64,000 nt of DNA from Caminibacter pacificus (lineage in GTDB: Bacteria; Campylobacterota; Campylobacteria; Campylobacterales; Nautiliaceae): positions 248,001-312,000 of the forward strand of contig NZ_RJVK01000002.1 in NCBI RefSeq assembly GCF_003752135.1, given 5' to 3'. Position 1 is the first letter of the stretch. Each line of letters starts with the position of its first letter. Positions 16,351-25,272 of the stretch are shown piece after piece. Both the position numbers and the translations under genes were made by a program. The notes under the pieces were generated by a model. It saw nothing but the letters and a program-made list of their open reading frames with translations. It had not been told where the DNA came from and ran no database searches.

Positions 16351-16482
16351 TTCTTCAATTTCCCTACATATGATAATCATTTAAAACCAATTTCTTCTTA
16401 ATGTATATTTAATATTCTCTTATAGATTTTATAACTTTTTTTTAATTTAAGATAAAAATACTCTTTTTATCAAAAATAGAGA

Positions 16483-16488
16483 TATAAT
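16483..16488 (+). promoter_or_regulatory. -10 box for the SQR-like gene
   Basis: TATAAT 29 nt before the chosen ATG; the upstream region is very AT-rich. Confidence 0.5.
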
Positions 16489-16517
16489 TAATTGTACATT
16501 AAACGGAAAGGATGAAA

Positions 16518-17984
16518 ATGAAACCAAGAGTGGTTATTTTAGGTGCGGGTATTTCCGGACATACCGCGGCATTAAATCTTAAACGTAAACTTGGAAATAA
16601 AGGTGAAGTTATCGTAGTTTCACCAAACTCTAACTATCAATGGGTACCTTCGAATATTTGGGTGGGTACAGGTCATATGAAACCGGAAGATGTTTATTTT
16701 CCATTAAAACCCGTATATGACAAAATGAAAATCGACTTCAAACAAGCAAAAGCACTCTCAATACACCCTGAAGGTGACGCGGGAGAAAACAAACCTTACG
16801 TAACTATTGAATATGTAAGCGGAACTGATGCGGGGAAAAAAGAAAAAGTTTATTATGATTTTCTTATAAACGCAACAGGTCCTAAACTAAACTTTGAAGC
16901 AACTCCGGGGCTCGGTCCTGATGCAAGCGGAACCGTTTCTATTTGTAGCTATAACCATGCCGATCATGCTTGGAGTGAGCTTAGTAAAGTAATAGAAAAA
17001 ATGAAAAAAGGCCAAAAACAAAAAATAGTTATCGGTCTTGGACACGGAGGAGCTACATGTCAAGGTGCGGCTCTTGAATACACTCTAAACGTAGCGAGTT
17101 TAATTAAAGACTTAGGTCTTGAAGATATGGCCGATATCAGATATATTACAAACGAAATGTTTATCGGTGATTTGGGAATGGCCGGTGCGTATGTAAAAAA
17201 TGCCGGTTATGTAGCTCATACCAAAAATATTATTAGTGCTCTATTTTATGAATACGGAGTTAGATGGCATCACCAATCAAGCGTCTATAAAGTAGAACCC
17301 GGCAAAATATACTATGAAACGTATCAAGGCGAAGAGCTTACAATGGATTATGATTTCGCTATGTTAATTCCTCCGTTTAGCGGTGTAGGTATCACTTCCG
17401 TAGGACCGAACGGAGAAGATTATACGGATAGATTATTCAAGCCGAATAAATTAATGATTGTCGATGCTGATTATGAAAGTGCCAAAAAACCTTATCACGA
17501 ATGGAGCGGGGATGATTGGCCTAAAAAGCTCCAAAACCCGACATATCCGAATATTTTCGCAATAGGTATCGCATTTGCGCCTCCACATACGATATCAAAA
17601 CCTCACACAACACCAAGCGGAAGACCTCTAACACCGGCACCGCCAAGAACAGGTATGCCAAGTGCGGTAATGGGTCACGCTACGGCTATGAATATTGCCG
17701 AATGGATTTTGGAAGGAAAACCGAGTTTCAAACATAAAGCGAGTATGGCTGAGATAGCAAGTATTTGTGTAGTGTCAATCGGTTACGGATTTAGAGGAAT
17801 TGCGGGAAGTATGTCGGTATATCCTACTATTCCCGATTACAACAAATATCCGGATTTCGGAAGAGATATCAACTATACTATCGGTGAAGTCGGAGTAGCC
17901 GGACATTGGTTTAAATACTTAATGCACCATCTATTCTTATACAAAGCTAAAGCAAAACCGGGTTGGTGGTTAATTCCAGATTAA
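16518..17984 (+). CDS. Sulfide:quinone oxidoreductase-like flavoprotein
   Basis: 488-aa two-dinucleotide-fold flavoprotein. FAD site GAGISGHTAAL at the N-terminus; second Rossmann motif GLGHGGATCQGAALEY near residues 172-188. Cysteines near 143, 181 and 413 are candidates for the redox-active pair of SQR-type enzymes. The C-terminus (HWFKYLMHHLFLYKAK) is amphipathic and aromatic, as expected for monotopic membrane binding. The ATG at 16518 is preferred to the one at 16512, which has no spacing from the AAAGG site. In an anaerobic sulfur reducer it may oxidise sulfide or act on polysulfide; direction cannot be read from sequence. Confidence 0.75.
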   Translation: MKPRVVILGAGISGHTAALNLKRKLGNKGEVIVVSPNSNYQWVPSNIWVGTGHMKPEDVYFPLKPVYDKMKIDFKQAKALSIHPEGDAGENKPYVTIEYVSGTDAGKKEKVYYDFLINATGPKLNFEATPGLGPDASGTVSICSYNHADHAWSELSKVIEKMKKGQKQKIVIGLGHGGATCQGAALEYTLNVASLIKDLGLEDMADIRYITNEMFIGDLGMAGAYVKNAGYVAHTKNIISALFYEYGVRWHHQSSVYKVEPGKIYYETYQGEELTMDYDFAMLIPPFSGVGITSVGPNGEDYTDRLFKPNKLMIVDADYESAKKPYHEWSGDDWPKKLQNPTYPNIFAIGIAFAPPHTISKPHTTPSGRPLTPAPPRTGMPSAVMGHATAMNIAEWILEGKPSFKHKASMAEIASICVVSIGYGFRGIAGSMSVYPTIPDYNKYPDFGRDINYTIGEVGVAGHWFKYLMHHLFLYKAKAKPGWWLIPD

Positions 17985-17999
17985 TATAAAGGAGATAAA

Positions 18000-18179
18000 A
18001 TGGATACGAAACAACATAAAATCAAAATTCCTTGGAGTGAGAGAGCTTATACCGATTGGAATTTCGGTATGTACCCTACTCCGTTTGAACAATGGAAAAG
18101 AAGATGTATCATTTGGCAATTTTTTAGATTTGTGGTGTTATCACTCAAATTCAAAAAAACTGCGGCAGTAAATGAGTAA
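18000..18179 (+). CDS. 59-aa companion of the SQR-like protein
   Basis: Short gene 15 nt after the SQR-like stop, with a strong AAAGGAG site. The product has an N-terminal half rich in Trp, Tyr and Pro (PWSERAYTDWNFGMYPTPF) and then a basic turn (WKRR) followed by a 14-residue hydrophobic stretch (CIIWQFFRFVVLSL), which could be a short membrane helix or an amphipathic anchor. One cysteine at residue 36. No family recognised. Spacing and ribosome site suggest it is translated with the flavoprotein and may anchor or complete it. Confidence 0.65.
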   Translation: MDTKQHKIKIPWSERAYTDWNFGMYPTPFEQWKRRCIIWQFFRFVVLSLKFKKTAAVNE

Positions 18180-18196
18180 ATTTGTCTTTTTTTATG

Positions 18197-18202
18197 TATA
18201 AT
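18197..18202 (+). promoter_or_regulatory. -10 box for trxA
   Basis: TATAAT 24 nt before the trxA ATG; no clear -35. Confidence 0.45.
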
Positions 18203-18226
18203 ATAGAAAAAAATTAAGGAGATATA

Positions 18227-18550
18227 ATGGCATTAGAAATTACAGCACAAAACTTTGCCGATACGGTAAAAAACGCGAAAGTTGCAGTAGTAGACTTCTG
18301 GGCGCCTTGGTGCGGACCTTGTAGAATGATTGCACCTATTATCGAAGAGCTTGCGGAAGAATACAAAGATAAAGGCGTAGTAGTAGGAAAAGTAAACACT
18401 GACGAACAACAAGAACTTGCAATGCAATTCGGAATCAGAAGTATTCCTACGGTACTATTCTTTAAAGACGGTCAACTTGCCGATTCAATGATCGGTGCGG
18501 CACCTAAAAACTTCTATGAAGAAAAAATTAACGCACTACTTGGAGAATAA
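18227..18550 (+). CDS. trxA: Thioredoxin
   Basis: 107-aa cytosolic thioredoxin with the active site WAPWCGPCRM near residues 29-38 and the cis-proline region IRSIPTVLFF near 73-82. AAGGAGATATA precedes the ATG. It heads a trxA-X-trxB-dapB run, giving the reductase and its substrate together next to the sulfur genes. Confidence 0.97.
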   Translation: MALEITAQNFADTVKNAKVAVVDFWAPWCGPCRMIAPIIEELAEEYKDKGVVVGKVNTDEQQELAMQFGIRSIPTVLFFKDGQLADSMIGAAPKNFYEEKINALLGE

Positions 18551-18552
18551 TA

Positions 18553-18987
18553 ATCTTTAAAAATAAACTTTTCTACACATTCAGCTCCTTTTTCGGGGCA
18601 TTACTTGTAGCTGCTTTTTTCTTTTATTACAACTACAAATTCTCAACATATAAATTTATTGACTTTAATAAAATAGTCCTTTATGAAAAAACGGACATTT
18701 TCGAGCCGAAAAATGATGAGTATTATCTACTTCTTTTCAGTTCGAAAATGTCCGATTTGGAAAAACTAAAAAAAGAGATTCCAAAAGACGCACCGATTTT
18801 AGCAGTAGATATTTTTCAGCAAAGAAAAAAAATTCCGGGCGTAATCTATACAACAGCCGGAATAAATACTATAATTAAAATAATACAATACCTGAATATT
18901 TATGAAGTACCGGTTGTTGTCAAAATAAAAAGATACAATAAAAAATTATATAAACAAGATTCACCTCTTGAAGTGTTAAAGGATTAA
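18553..18987 (+). CDS. Membrane-anchored protein between trxA and trxB, non-standard start
   Basis: An open frame runs from the trxA end to the base before trxB. It encodes an N-terminal hydrophobic helix (LFYTFSSFFGALLVAAFFFYY), then a soluble domain of about 115 residues (YEKTDIFEPKNDEYYLLLFSS...). The helix at the expected place argues that translation begins near 18553, yet the only in-frame ATG (18748) would remove the helix. The candidates at the front are ATA (18547, 18550) and ATC (18553), with GGAG at 18542-18545. So the gene uses a rare start or has lost its ATG. The family is not recognised; it sits in a redox operon. Confidence 0.6.
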   Translation: MFKNKLFYTFSSFFGALLVAAFFFYYNYKFSTYKFIDFNKIVLYEKTDIFEPKNDEYYLLLFSSKMSDLEKLKKEIPKDAPILAVDIFQQRKKIPGVIYTTAGINTIIKIIQYLNIYEVPVVVKIKRYNKKLYKQDSPLEVLKD

Positions 18988-18988
18988 A

Positions 18989-19900
18989 ATGTATGATGTA
19001 ATCATCATCGGTGGAGGACCTGCGGGACTGACCGCCGGATTATACGCAAGTCGTTTGGGTGCTAAAACATTACTACTTGAAAAACTGACTCCCGGAGGCC
19101 AAATTACTCTAAGCAGCGAAATAGAAAACTACCCGGGTGTTTGCGATGTTAAAAGCGGTCTTGAGCTTATGATGTGCTGGCCCGCTCAAGCGCAAAAATT
19201 CGGTTGTGAAATAAAAAGCGAAGAAGCCGTTAAAATTCAAAAAGAAAATTCTCACTTTATCGTAAAAACTCCAAAAAACGAATATAAGTCCAAAACCTTA
19301 ATAATAGCAACAGGTTCTACTCCTAAAAAAGCGGGGTTTGAAGGAGAAATCGAATATACCGGAAAAGGAGTAAGCTATTGTGCGGTTTGCGACGGATTTT
19401 TTTATAAAGATAAAATAGTTGCGGTTATAGGAGGAGGTGATACGGCTCTTGAAGAAGCCCTATATCTCAGCAAAATTGCAAAAAAAGTATATCTCATCCA
19501 CAGACGCGATAAATTCAGAGCCGCTCCCGTTACTCAAAAAAAAATATTCGAAACGGAAAATATCGAAATAATTTTTAACGCAACCGTTAAAAAAGTATTT
19601 GGAAATCAGTTTGTAGAAGGTATAATTCTAAACTTAAACGGCGAAGAAAAAGAACTGAAAGTTGACGGAGTTTTTGTATTTGTCGGTATGAAAGTCAATA
19701 ACGAACTTGTTAAAGATTTGGTAGAGTTAAACGAATGGGGAGAAGTAAAAGTAAATCTTAAAATGGAAACATCCCAAAAAGGCCTTTATGCCGCGGGAGA
19801 TATTAGAGAAGACAGCGTAAAACAAGTAGTCGCCGCAGCAGGTGACGGAGCGACAGCGGCAATCAACGCATTAAAATATATAGAAAAGGAAGAACTATGA
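18989..19900 (+). CDS. trxB: Thioredoxin reductase
   Basis: 303-aa flavoprotein that reduces thioredoxin with NADPH. FAD motif GGGPAGLTAGLYASR near residues 8-22, redox pair CAVC in SYCAVCDGFFYK near 130, NAD(P) motif GGGDTALEEALYLS near 150, and C-terminal FAD motif AAGDIRED near 265. Its TGA overlaps the dapB start as ATGA. Confidence 0.95.
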   Translation: MYDVIIIGGGPAGLTAGLYASRLGAKTLLLEKLTPGGQITLSSEIENYPGVCDVKSGLELMMCWPAQAQKFGCEIKSEEAVKIQKENSHFIVKTPKNEYKSKTLIIATGSTPKKAGFEGEIEYTGKGVSYCAVCDGFFYKDKIVAVIGGGDTALEEALYLSKIAKKVYLIHRRDKFRAAPVTQKKIFETENIEIIFNATVKKVFGNQFVEGIILNLNGEEKELKVDGVFVFVGMKVNNELVKDLVELNEWGEVKVNLKMETSQKGLYAAGDIREDSVKQVVAAAGDGATAAINALKYIEKEEL

Positions 19901-20658
19901 AATACGGAATCGTAGGTGCTACAGGTAGAGTCGGAACGCTTCTTGTAAATATTTTGAAAAACGAAAACGAAAAAATCGGAGCTGTAATGTTCGAAGGCGA
20001 ACAAACTATAGAATTCCCGAGCGAAACGATTATCACTAACGACGCAAAAACGCTTCTTGAAAATAGCGACGTCGTAATTGATTTTTCAGCTCCGATAGCG
20101 ACTCAAAAACTTCTTGAAGCGGCACTTGAAAACCCGACACCGCTTGTAATAGCCACAACAGGTCTAAATAATCATCAAAAAAATCTAATGATTGAAGCAA
20201 GTAAAAAAATGCCGATTTTATACGCTACGAACATGAGTTTGGGAGTGGCTATTTTAAATAAACTCGTAGCGATGGTAAGCGAAAAACTTAGAGATTTCGA
20301 TATAGAAATAGTAGAACAACACCACAGATATAAAGTGGACGCGCCAAGCGGTACGGCTTTGACTCTTGCCGAGAGTTGTGCAAAAGCCAGAGGACTTGAG
20401 CTTAAAGACGTAATGGTTACGGGCAGAAGCGGACACGTCGGAGCAAGAACAAAAGATGAAATCGGAGTATTTGCCGTAAGAGGCGGTGACGTAGTGGGAA
20501 GACATACCGTAGGATTTTACAACGACGGAGAATTCTTAGAGCTAAACCATACGGCTACAAGCAGAGAAACATTCGCAAGAGGAGCTTTAAAAGTAGCGAA
20601 ATGGATTGTAAATCAAAATCCGGGACTTTATTCAATTAACGACGCATTAGGAATATAA
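19897..20658 (+). CDS. dapB: 4-hydroxy-tetrahydrodipicolinate reductase
   Basis: Lysine and diaminopimelate pathway. NAD(P) loop GATGRVG at residue 6; the active-site region EIVEQHHRYKVDAPSGTALTLA near 130-151 holds the catalytic His and the DAPSGTA signature; later GxVGxRTxDEIG and the C-terminal HTA region. 253 aa. Start overlaps trxB by 4 nt. Confidence 0.96.
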   Translation: MKYGIVGATGRVGTLLVNILKNENEKIGAVMFEGEQTIEFPSETIITNDAKTLLENSDVVIDFSAPIATQKLLEAALENPTPLVIATTGLNNHQKNLMIEASKKMPILYATNMSLGVAILNKLVAMVSEKLRDFDIEIVEQHHRYKVDAPSGTALTLAESCAKARGLELKDVMVTGRSGHVGARTKDEIGVFAVRGGDVVGRHTVGFYNDGEFLELNHTATSRETFARGALKVAKWIVNQNPGLYSINDALGI

Positions 20659-20669
20659 AGGAAAAAATT

Positions 20670-22007
20670 ATGTGTTCAGTAGTAGGAATTTACGGAAACG
20701 AAAACGCAAGCAAATTGGCTTTTTATTCTCTTTTTGCAATGCAACACAGAGGTCAAGAAGCGGCCGGTATCAGTAGCAGTGACGGAAGTCATATCCATAC
20801 GATAAAAGACAGAGGATTGGTAACTCAAATTTTCAAAGAAGAGCATTTTAAAATCCTAAAAGGACATATGGCAATAGGTCATACGAGATATTCGACTGCG
20901 GGAGATGATTCCATTCTTGACGCTCAGCCTGTTTTTGCAAGATACGGACTTGGTGAAATTTCGATAGTTCATAACGGAAACTTAGTAAACGCAAGAGAAA
21001 TAAGAGAAGATTTGATTAAAAGAGGCGCGATTTTCCAATCAAATATGGATACGGAAAACCTTATTCACTTAATAGCCAAAAACTATGAAAAAAACACTCT
21101 AAAAGAGAGAATTATCGATGCCGTTAAAAAAATAAAAGGCGCTTTTTCTTTGATTATTCTTAGTAGAAGTAAAATGTTTGCTATAAGAGACCCGTTCGGA
21201 TTCAGACCGCTATCACTTGGAAAAATCAAATCGGGAGGTTACATAGTAGCCAGCGAAACATGCGCTTTTGAACTTGTAGGCGCTGAATATGTCAGAGACA
21301 TCAAACCTGGTGAAATGGTAATTTTTGAAAACGACGAAATAAAAAGCGAAATGATTTTCGAACCTACTCCTAAACAATGTATTTTCGAATATATCTACTT
21401 TGCAAGACCGGATAGTAACGTTTTTGGCAAAAACGTATATAGCATAAGAAAACAGATGGGAAGAGAGCTTGCAAAAGAGCTTCCGGTAGATGCCGATATG
21501 GTAGTACCCGTACCTGATAGCGGTGTTGCTGCTGCGCTCGGATATTCGCAAGAGAGCCAAATTCCGTTTGAAATGGCAATTATGAGAAATCATTATGTTG
21601 GAAGAACGTTTATCGAGCCTACTCAAGAGATAAGAGATTTAAAAGTAAAAATGAAACTCTCTCCGATAAAACACAAAATCGAAGGCAAAAAGCTTGTAGT
21701 TATCGATGACAGTATCGTAAGAGGTACGACAAGTAGAAGAATTGTAAGAATGCTAAAAGAAGCGGGAGCTAAAGAAGTGCATATGAGAATCGCTTCGCCT
21801 GCGACTACAGGACCATGTTACTATGGGGTTGATACTCCTACAAAAGAAGAGCTTATCGCAAGCAAAATGAGCGTTAATGAGATTTGTAAATATATCGAAG
21901 CCGACTCTTTAGCTTATCTATCAATTGAGGGAATGGTAAGAGCGGTAAAAGACAAAAAAGAAAACTACTGCTTTGCGTGTTTCGACGGCGAATATCCTAT
22001 CCTATAA
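20670..22007 (+). CDS. purF: Amidophosphoribosyltransferase
   Basis: First committed step of purine synthesis. Cys2 is the Ntn-type glutaminase nucleophile (MCSVVGIYG). The glutaminase domain has QHRGQEAAGI and HTRYST; the phosphoribosyl domain has the PRPP loop VVIDDSIVRGTTSRRIV near residue 350. 445 aa, normal. 11 nt after dapB. Confidence 0.96.
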   Translation: MCSVVGIYGNENASKLAFYSLFAMQHRGQEAAGISSSDGSHIHTIKDRGLVTQIFKEEHFKILKGHMAIGHTRYSTAGDDSILDAQPVFARYGLGEISIVHNGNLVNAREIREDLIKRGAIFQSNMDTENLIHLIAKNYEKNTLKERIIDAVKKIKGAFSLIILSRSKMFAIRDPFGFRPLSLGKIKSGGYIVASETCAFELVGAEYVRDIKPGEMVIFENDEIKSEMIFEPTPKQCIFEYIYFARPDSNVFGKNVYSIRKQMGRELAKELPVDADMVVPVPDSGVAAALGYSQESQIPFEMAIMRNHYVGRTFIEPTQEIRDLKVKMKLSPIKHKIEGKKLVVIDDSIVRGTTSRRIVRMLKEAGAKEVHMRIASPATTGPCYYGVDTPTKEELIASKMSVNEICKYIEADSLAYLSIEGMVRAVKDKKENYCFACFDGEYPIL

Positions 22008-22058
22008 TCTGGACTTTTTTTCTCTTTTTTGTTATATTCTCCCCAAAAAGAAGGTGCG

Positions 22059-23000
22059 ATGAAAAGACTTTACACTTTTGGTAAATATTTAAAAAAGAAA
22101 TTCAAAACGAATGTAAAAAAAGTCCCTATTTCAATACCGGGATTTACTTGTCCTAATATTGACGGGACGGTAGCAAGAGGAGGCTGTGTTTTTTGTGAAA
22201 ACGAAAGTTTTTCACCCAACTTCACAAAAGAAAAATTTACTCTAAATTTGCAATCTCAAGAAAATCCTCTGCTTGAAAAACAGCTGAAATCTTTAGAATT
22301 TCAATTTTTTAACACCGTACCTTCTTTAAAAAAATATTACAACGCAAAAAAATTTATTGTATATTTTCAAAGCTTTACAAACACATACGCACCTTTTGAA
22401 ACCTTAAAAGCTTTATACGAAAAAGCACTCTCTTTTCCTGATGTAATCGGAATAAGTGTAGGCACAAGAACGGACTCGATAACTGATGAAACATTGGAAT
22501 ATCTTAAAAAACTTAGTGAAAAATACGAAGTTTGGGTTGAATACGGTATCCAAACAAGTAACGACGAAACTCTAAAAAAAATTAATAGAGGACATGATTT
22601 TCAAAACGTAGTAGAAACTATCACAAAAACCAAAAAATTGGGACTTAACGTTTGCGGTCATCTTATTTTCGGATTCCCGGGAGAAACACAAAAAGATATG
22701 CTAAAAAGCGTAGAAGACTCCATAAAACTCAATATCGATTCGATTAAATTTCATCCTTTATACGTTACGGAAAATACACTTTTAGCTCTTGAATACAAAA
22801 AAGGAAACTTCACTCCTATAACTGAAGAAGAGTATATCGATACACTCGTAAAATCTATAAAAATGCTGCCTGAAAATATATCTATCCAAAGAATGACTGC
22901 AGGTACCGAGAATCTACTTGCTCCTGAGTGGTGTAAATATAAATCTTCACAAATGAGTCATATTCACAAAGCCTTAAAAAAAGCGGGAATAAGGCTTTAG
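22059..23000 (+). CDS. Radical-SAM protein, YhcC/TIGR01212 type
   Basis: 313 aa. The cluster motif is the extended C-x12-C-x2-C seen in this family (CPNIDGTVARGGCVFC near residues 31-46). QSFTNTYAP near 100, GIQTSNDETLKKINRGHDF near 165 and GHLIFGFPGE near 205 follow the family order. The ATG at 22059 has AAGAAGG upstream. Its exact substrate is not established. Its stop overlaps that of the convergent algK-like gene. Confidence 0.85.
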   Translation: MKRLYTFGKYLKKKFKTNVKKVPISIPGFTCPNIDGTVARGGCVFCENESFSPNFTKEKFTLNLQSQENPLLEKQLKSLEFQFFNTVPSLKKYYNAKKFIVYFQSFTNTYAPFETLKALYEKALSFPDVIGISVGTRTDSITDETLEYLKKLSEKYEVWVEYGIQTSNDETLKKINRGHDFQNVVETITKTKKLGLNVCGHLIFGFPGETQKDMLKSVEDSIKLNIDSIKFHPLYVTENTLLALEYKKGNFTPITEEEYIDTLVKSIKMLPENISIQRMTAGTENLLAPEWCKYKSSQMSHIHKALKKAGIRL

Positions 23001-25264
23001 TTTAAATAACATTTCGGAGCTCTTTTTGCTCTTTTGTAAATTGAATCGATAACTCTTGCGTTATTTATCCTCTTCATAAGCTCAATAGCAACTTTCGGAG
23101 TTTTCGGAGTATTACATAACATTGCTCTAAAAGCGTAATATAATGCTCTTCTTGGAGCTTTTTTCGAATAAACTTCAGCTTTTGCAAGAAGCAGATATCC
23201 GTAATTGGTATCGCCGTTTTTTACATATCTGAGATTTCCGGTCAATAGATACAATAAATAACTTGCTTTCGGATTGTTAGGCATACTTTTTAAAATTCTC
23301 AAAGCTTTTTGTTTTTCGTTTTGTGAAATATAAAATTTCGCAAGTTTGATTTTCGCATTTTTTAATCCGGCATTAATCGCTTCATTATAAAGAGAGACGA
23401 TTTTATTATTATATTTTCCGTTTACGTTTATTTTTTCATATAAAGCGGCAATATTTAAAATAGCCGGCTTATAGCCTTTGTTTATAGCTTTTTGGTAATA
23501 CTCTTCAGCTTTTTTAGGGTCAAAATCAACATACCAGCCGTTAGCATACACTCTTGCAAGTACCAAATCCGATTGAAGTGAGTCGTCTTTTTCCAATGCA
23601 TTTAAAGCTTTTTTATAATCTCCGTCAATATATCTCTCAAGAACAGAAGTATAATATAACGCCTCTCCTTTTTTATCCGCTTCTTTTACAAGAGTATCGA
23701 GCCATGTTTTTAATTTATCGTAATTACAATGATTTTTATAGAACTTAGAAATATAAAGCTGTGCTTGTCTGTTTTTCATTTGAGCGTAATAATAATTGAT
23801 AGTTAAAGCTTTATTTTCGTTTTTTAATACGTCGTTATCATAGTTTGCAATTTTTAAGTCTTCACTCGGAATATAAAAAGGCTTTTTCTCTAAAATACAG
23901 GCTTGCTTGTAATAATCTATGCTTTTTGTTTTAGGCGTTAAAATTTCTCTTGAATACAAACTTCCAAGATAATTTAAAGCCAAAATATTGCCTTGATTAG
24001 CATAATATTCAAGCACTTTTTTATTGTTTTGTATATCTTTATTTTGAATTGACATTTGATATGCCATTTCCACAATTGCCGGTACGAATTTTTTCTCTAC
24101 CAAATAACTTAAAAGTTCCAAATCCACCCTGTTTTCAAATCTTTTTTCATATTGATAAAGATGCCAGTCGGCTTGAAGTTTATTGATTTTTTCATACCAT
24201 TTATAAATTTCTTTAGCTTTTTTATATGAGTTCAGATAAAGATATTTTTCATATATTTTTGCAAGTATCAATTTAGATTCGACGTCATTTTTAGATTTTA
24301 AATATGAAACCGCTCCTTTTAAATCAAATCCGCTATAGGTTTCAGGAGTAAGTTCGAAAGTATTATCTTCAATATCAAGCCTTATGAGCTGATATAATGC
24401 TTTTTTATTTCCGAGTTTATAAGAAATATCATAAGCTTTTTTTACATTTTTTCTTGTAAACAGGTCGTTATACTTATAAATCGTAAGTTTTTTTACGAAA
24501 AAATCTTCCGGAGTATCAAACCCGCAAGTAATACATCCGCTATTTAAAAGTTTTTCTTTTGTAATCATTTCATCATATAGATAGTTACCAAGATAATACG
24601 CCGCTCTTTTATCTTTATATGCGACATCTTTTAAAATCTCATAACCTTCTTGTTTTTTTCCATTTTTAATATAAAAAATACCAAGCACAACTCCTGCTTG
24701 ATAATAGCCTTTATCGTATGCTTTTTGTAATAATTTTTCAGCTCTTTGAGGATTATAAAAAGGTGACTCTTGTAAATAATATTTTCCTAAAATAGTTTGA
24801 AGTTTCGGATTGTCGGATTTTTGTGCGTAAGCGTTTAATTTATCCAGATAGGCAACTTTTTCTTTGATATTATCAAGACTCTCGACACAAGTCAGATAAT
24901 TTTCGAAATCTCTTATTCTGAATTTATCAAAAGATACTTTGTCATACCATTTCAAAGCTTCTTTATAATTTTTTTCTCTAAAATAAGAATCGGCAACATA
25001 CAAAGCCGCATCATTGTAGCCGTTTTTATATGCTATAAGAGCATATTTCCTCTCTATATAAGGCGGTTTGTTTACTTTATTGAAATAAATTAACCTTGCA
25101 ACTTTATCGGCTGCGTCAGGAAAACCTCTTTTTGCAAATTTATAATATTCCTCATAAGCTTTTTCATAATTTTTGCTTTTATAGTAATTGCTTGCAATTC
25201 TTTTGTCCGCACAGCCGACAAAAAAAATAAGCGATACACCGGCTATTAATCCAAATACTCTCAT
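22997..25264 (-). CDS. algK: AlgK-like TPR/Sel1 lipoprotein of alginate export
   Basis: 755-aa lipoprotein: the signal peptide ends in the lipobox FVGC (Cys about residue 18). The rest is a long series of Sel1/TPR-like helical repeats (for example ALKWYDKV, AEKLLQKAYDKGYYQAGVVLGIFY, AEEYYQKAINKGYKPAILNIAALYEK). AlgK of Pseudomonas is a TPR lipoprotein of about 475 aa that supports AlgE in the outer membrane; this one is much longer. ATG at 25264 is preferred over an in-frame TTG 18 nt upstream because GGGGA precedes it. Last gene of the alginate-type operon, 8 nt after the algE-like gene. The assignment relies on architecture and context more than on motif. Confidence 0.72.
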   Translation of the reverse strand: MRVFGLIAGVSLIFFVGCADKRIASNYYKSKNYEKAYEEYYKFAKRGFPDAADKVARLIYFNKVNKPPYIERKYALIAYKNGYNDAALYVADSYFREKNYKEALKWYDKVSFDKFRIRDFENYLTCVESLDNIKEKVAYLDKLNAYAQKSDNPKLQTILGKYYLQESPFYNPQRAEKLLQKAYDKGYYQAGVVLGIFYIKNGKKQEGYEILKDVAYKDKRAAYYLGNYLYDEMITKEKLLNSGCITCGFDTPEDFFVKKLTIYKYNDLFTRKNVKKAYDISYKLGNKKALYQLIRLDIEDNTFELTPETYSGFDLKGAVSYLKSKNDVESKLILAKIYEKYLYLNSYKKAKEIYKWYEKINKLQADWHLYQYEKRFENRVDLELLSYLVEKKFVPAIVEMAYQMSIQNKDIQNNKKVLEYYANQGNILALNYLGSLYSREILTPKTKSIDYYKQACILEKKPFYIPSEDLKIANYDNDVLKNENKALTINYYYAQMKNRQAQLYISKFYKNHCNYDKLKTWLDTLVKEADKKGEALYYTSVLERYIDGDYKKALNALEKDDSLQSDLVLARVYANGWYVDFDPKKAEEYYQKAINKGYKPAILNIAALYEKINVNGKYNNKIVSLYNEAINAGLKNAKIKLAKFYISQNEKQKALRILKSMPNNPKASYLLYLLTGNLRYVKNGDTNYGYLLLAKAEVYSKKAPRRALYYAFRAMLCNTPKTPKVAIELMKRINNARVIDSIYKRAKRAPKCYLN

Positions 25265-25272
25265 CTTTTCCC

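Noticed and set aside
21213-21626. 137-codon minus-strand open frame within purF
   Set aside because: Antisense to a strongly conserved gene, no family features, no ribosome site.
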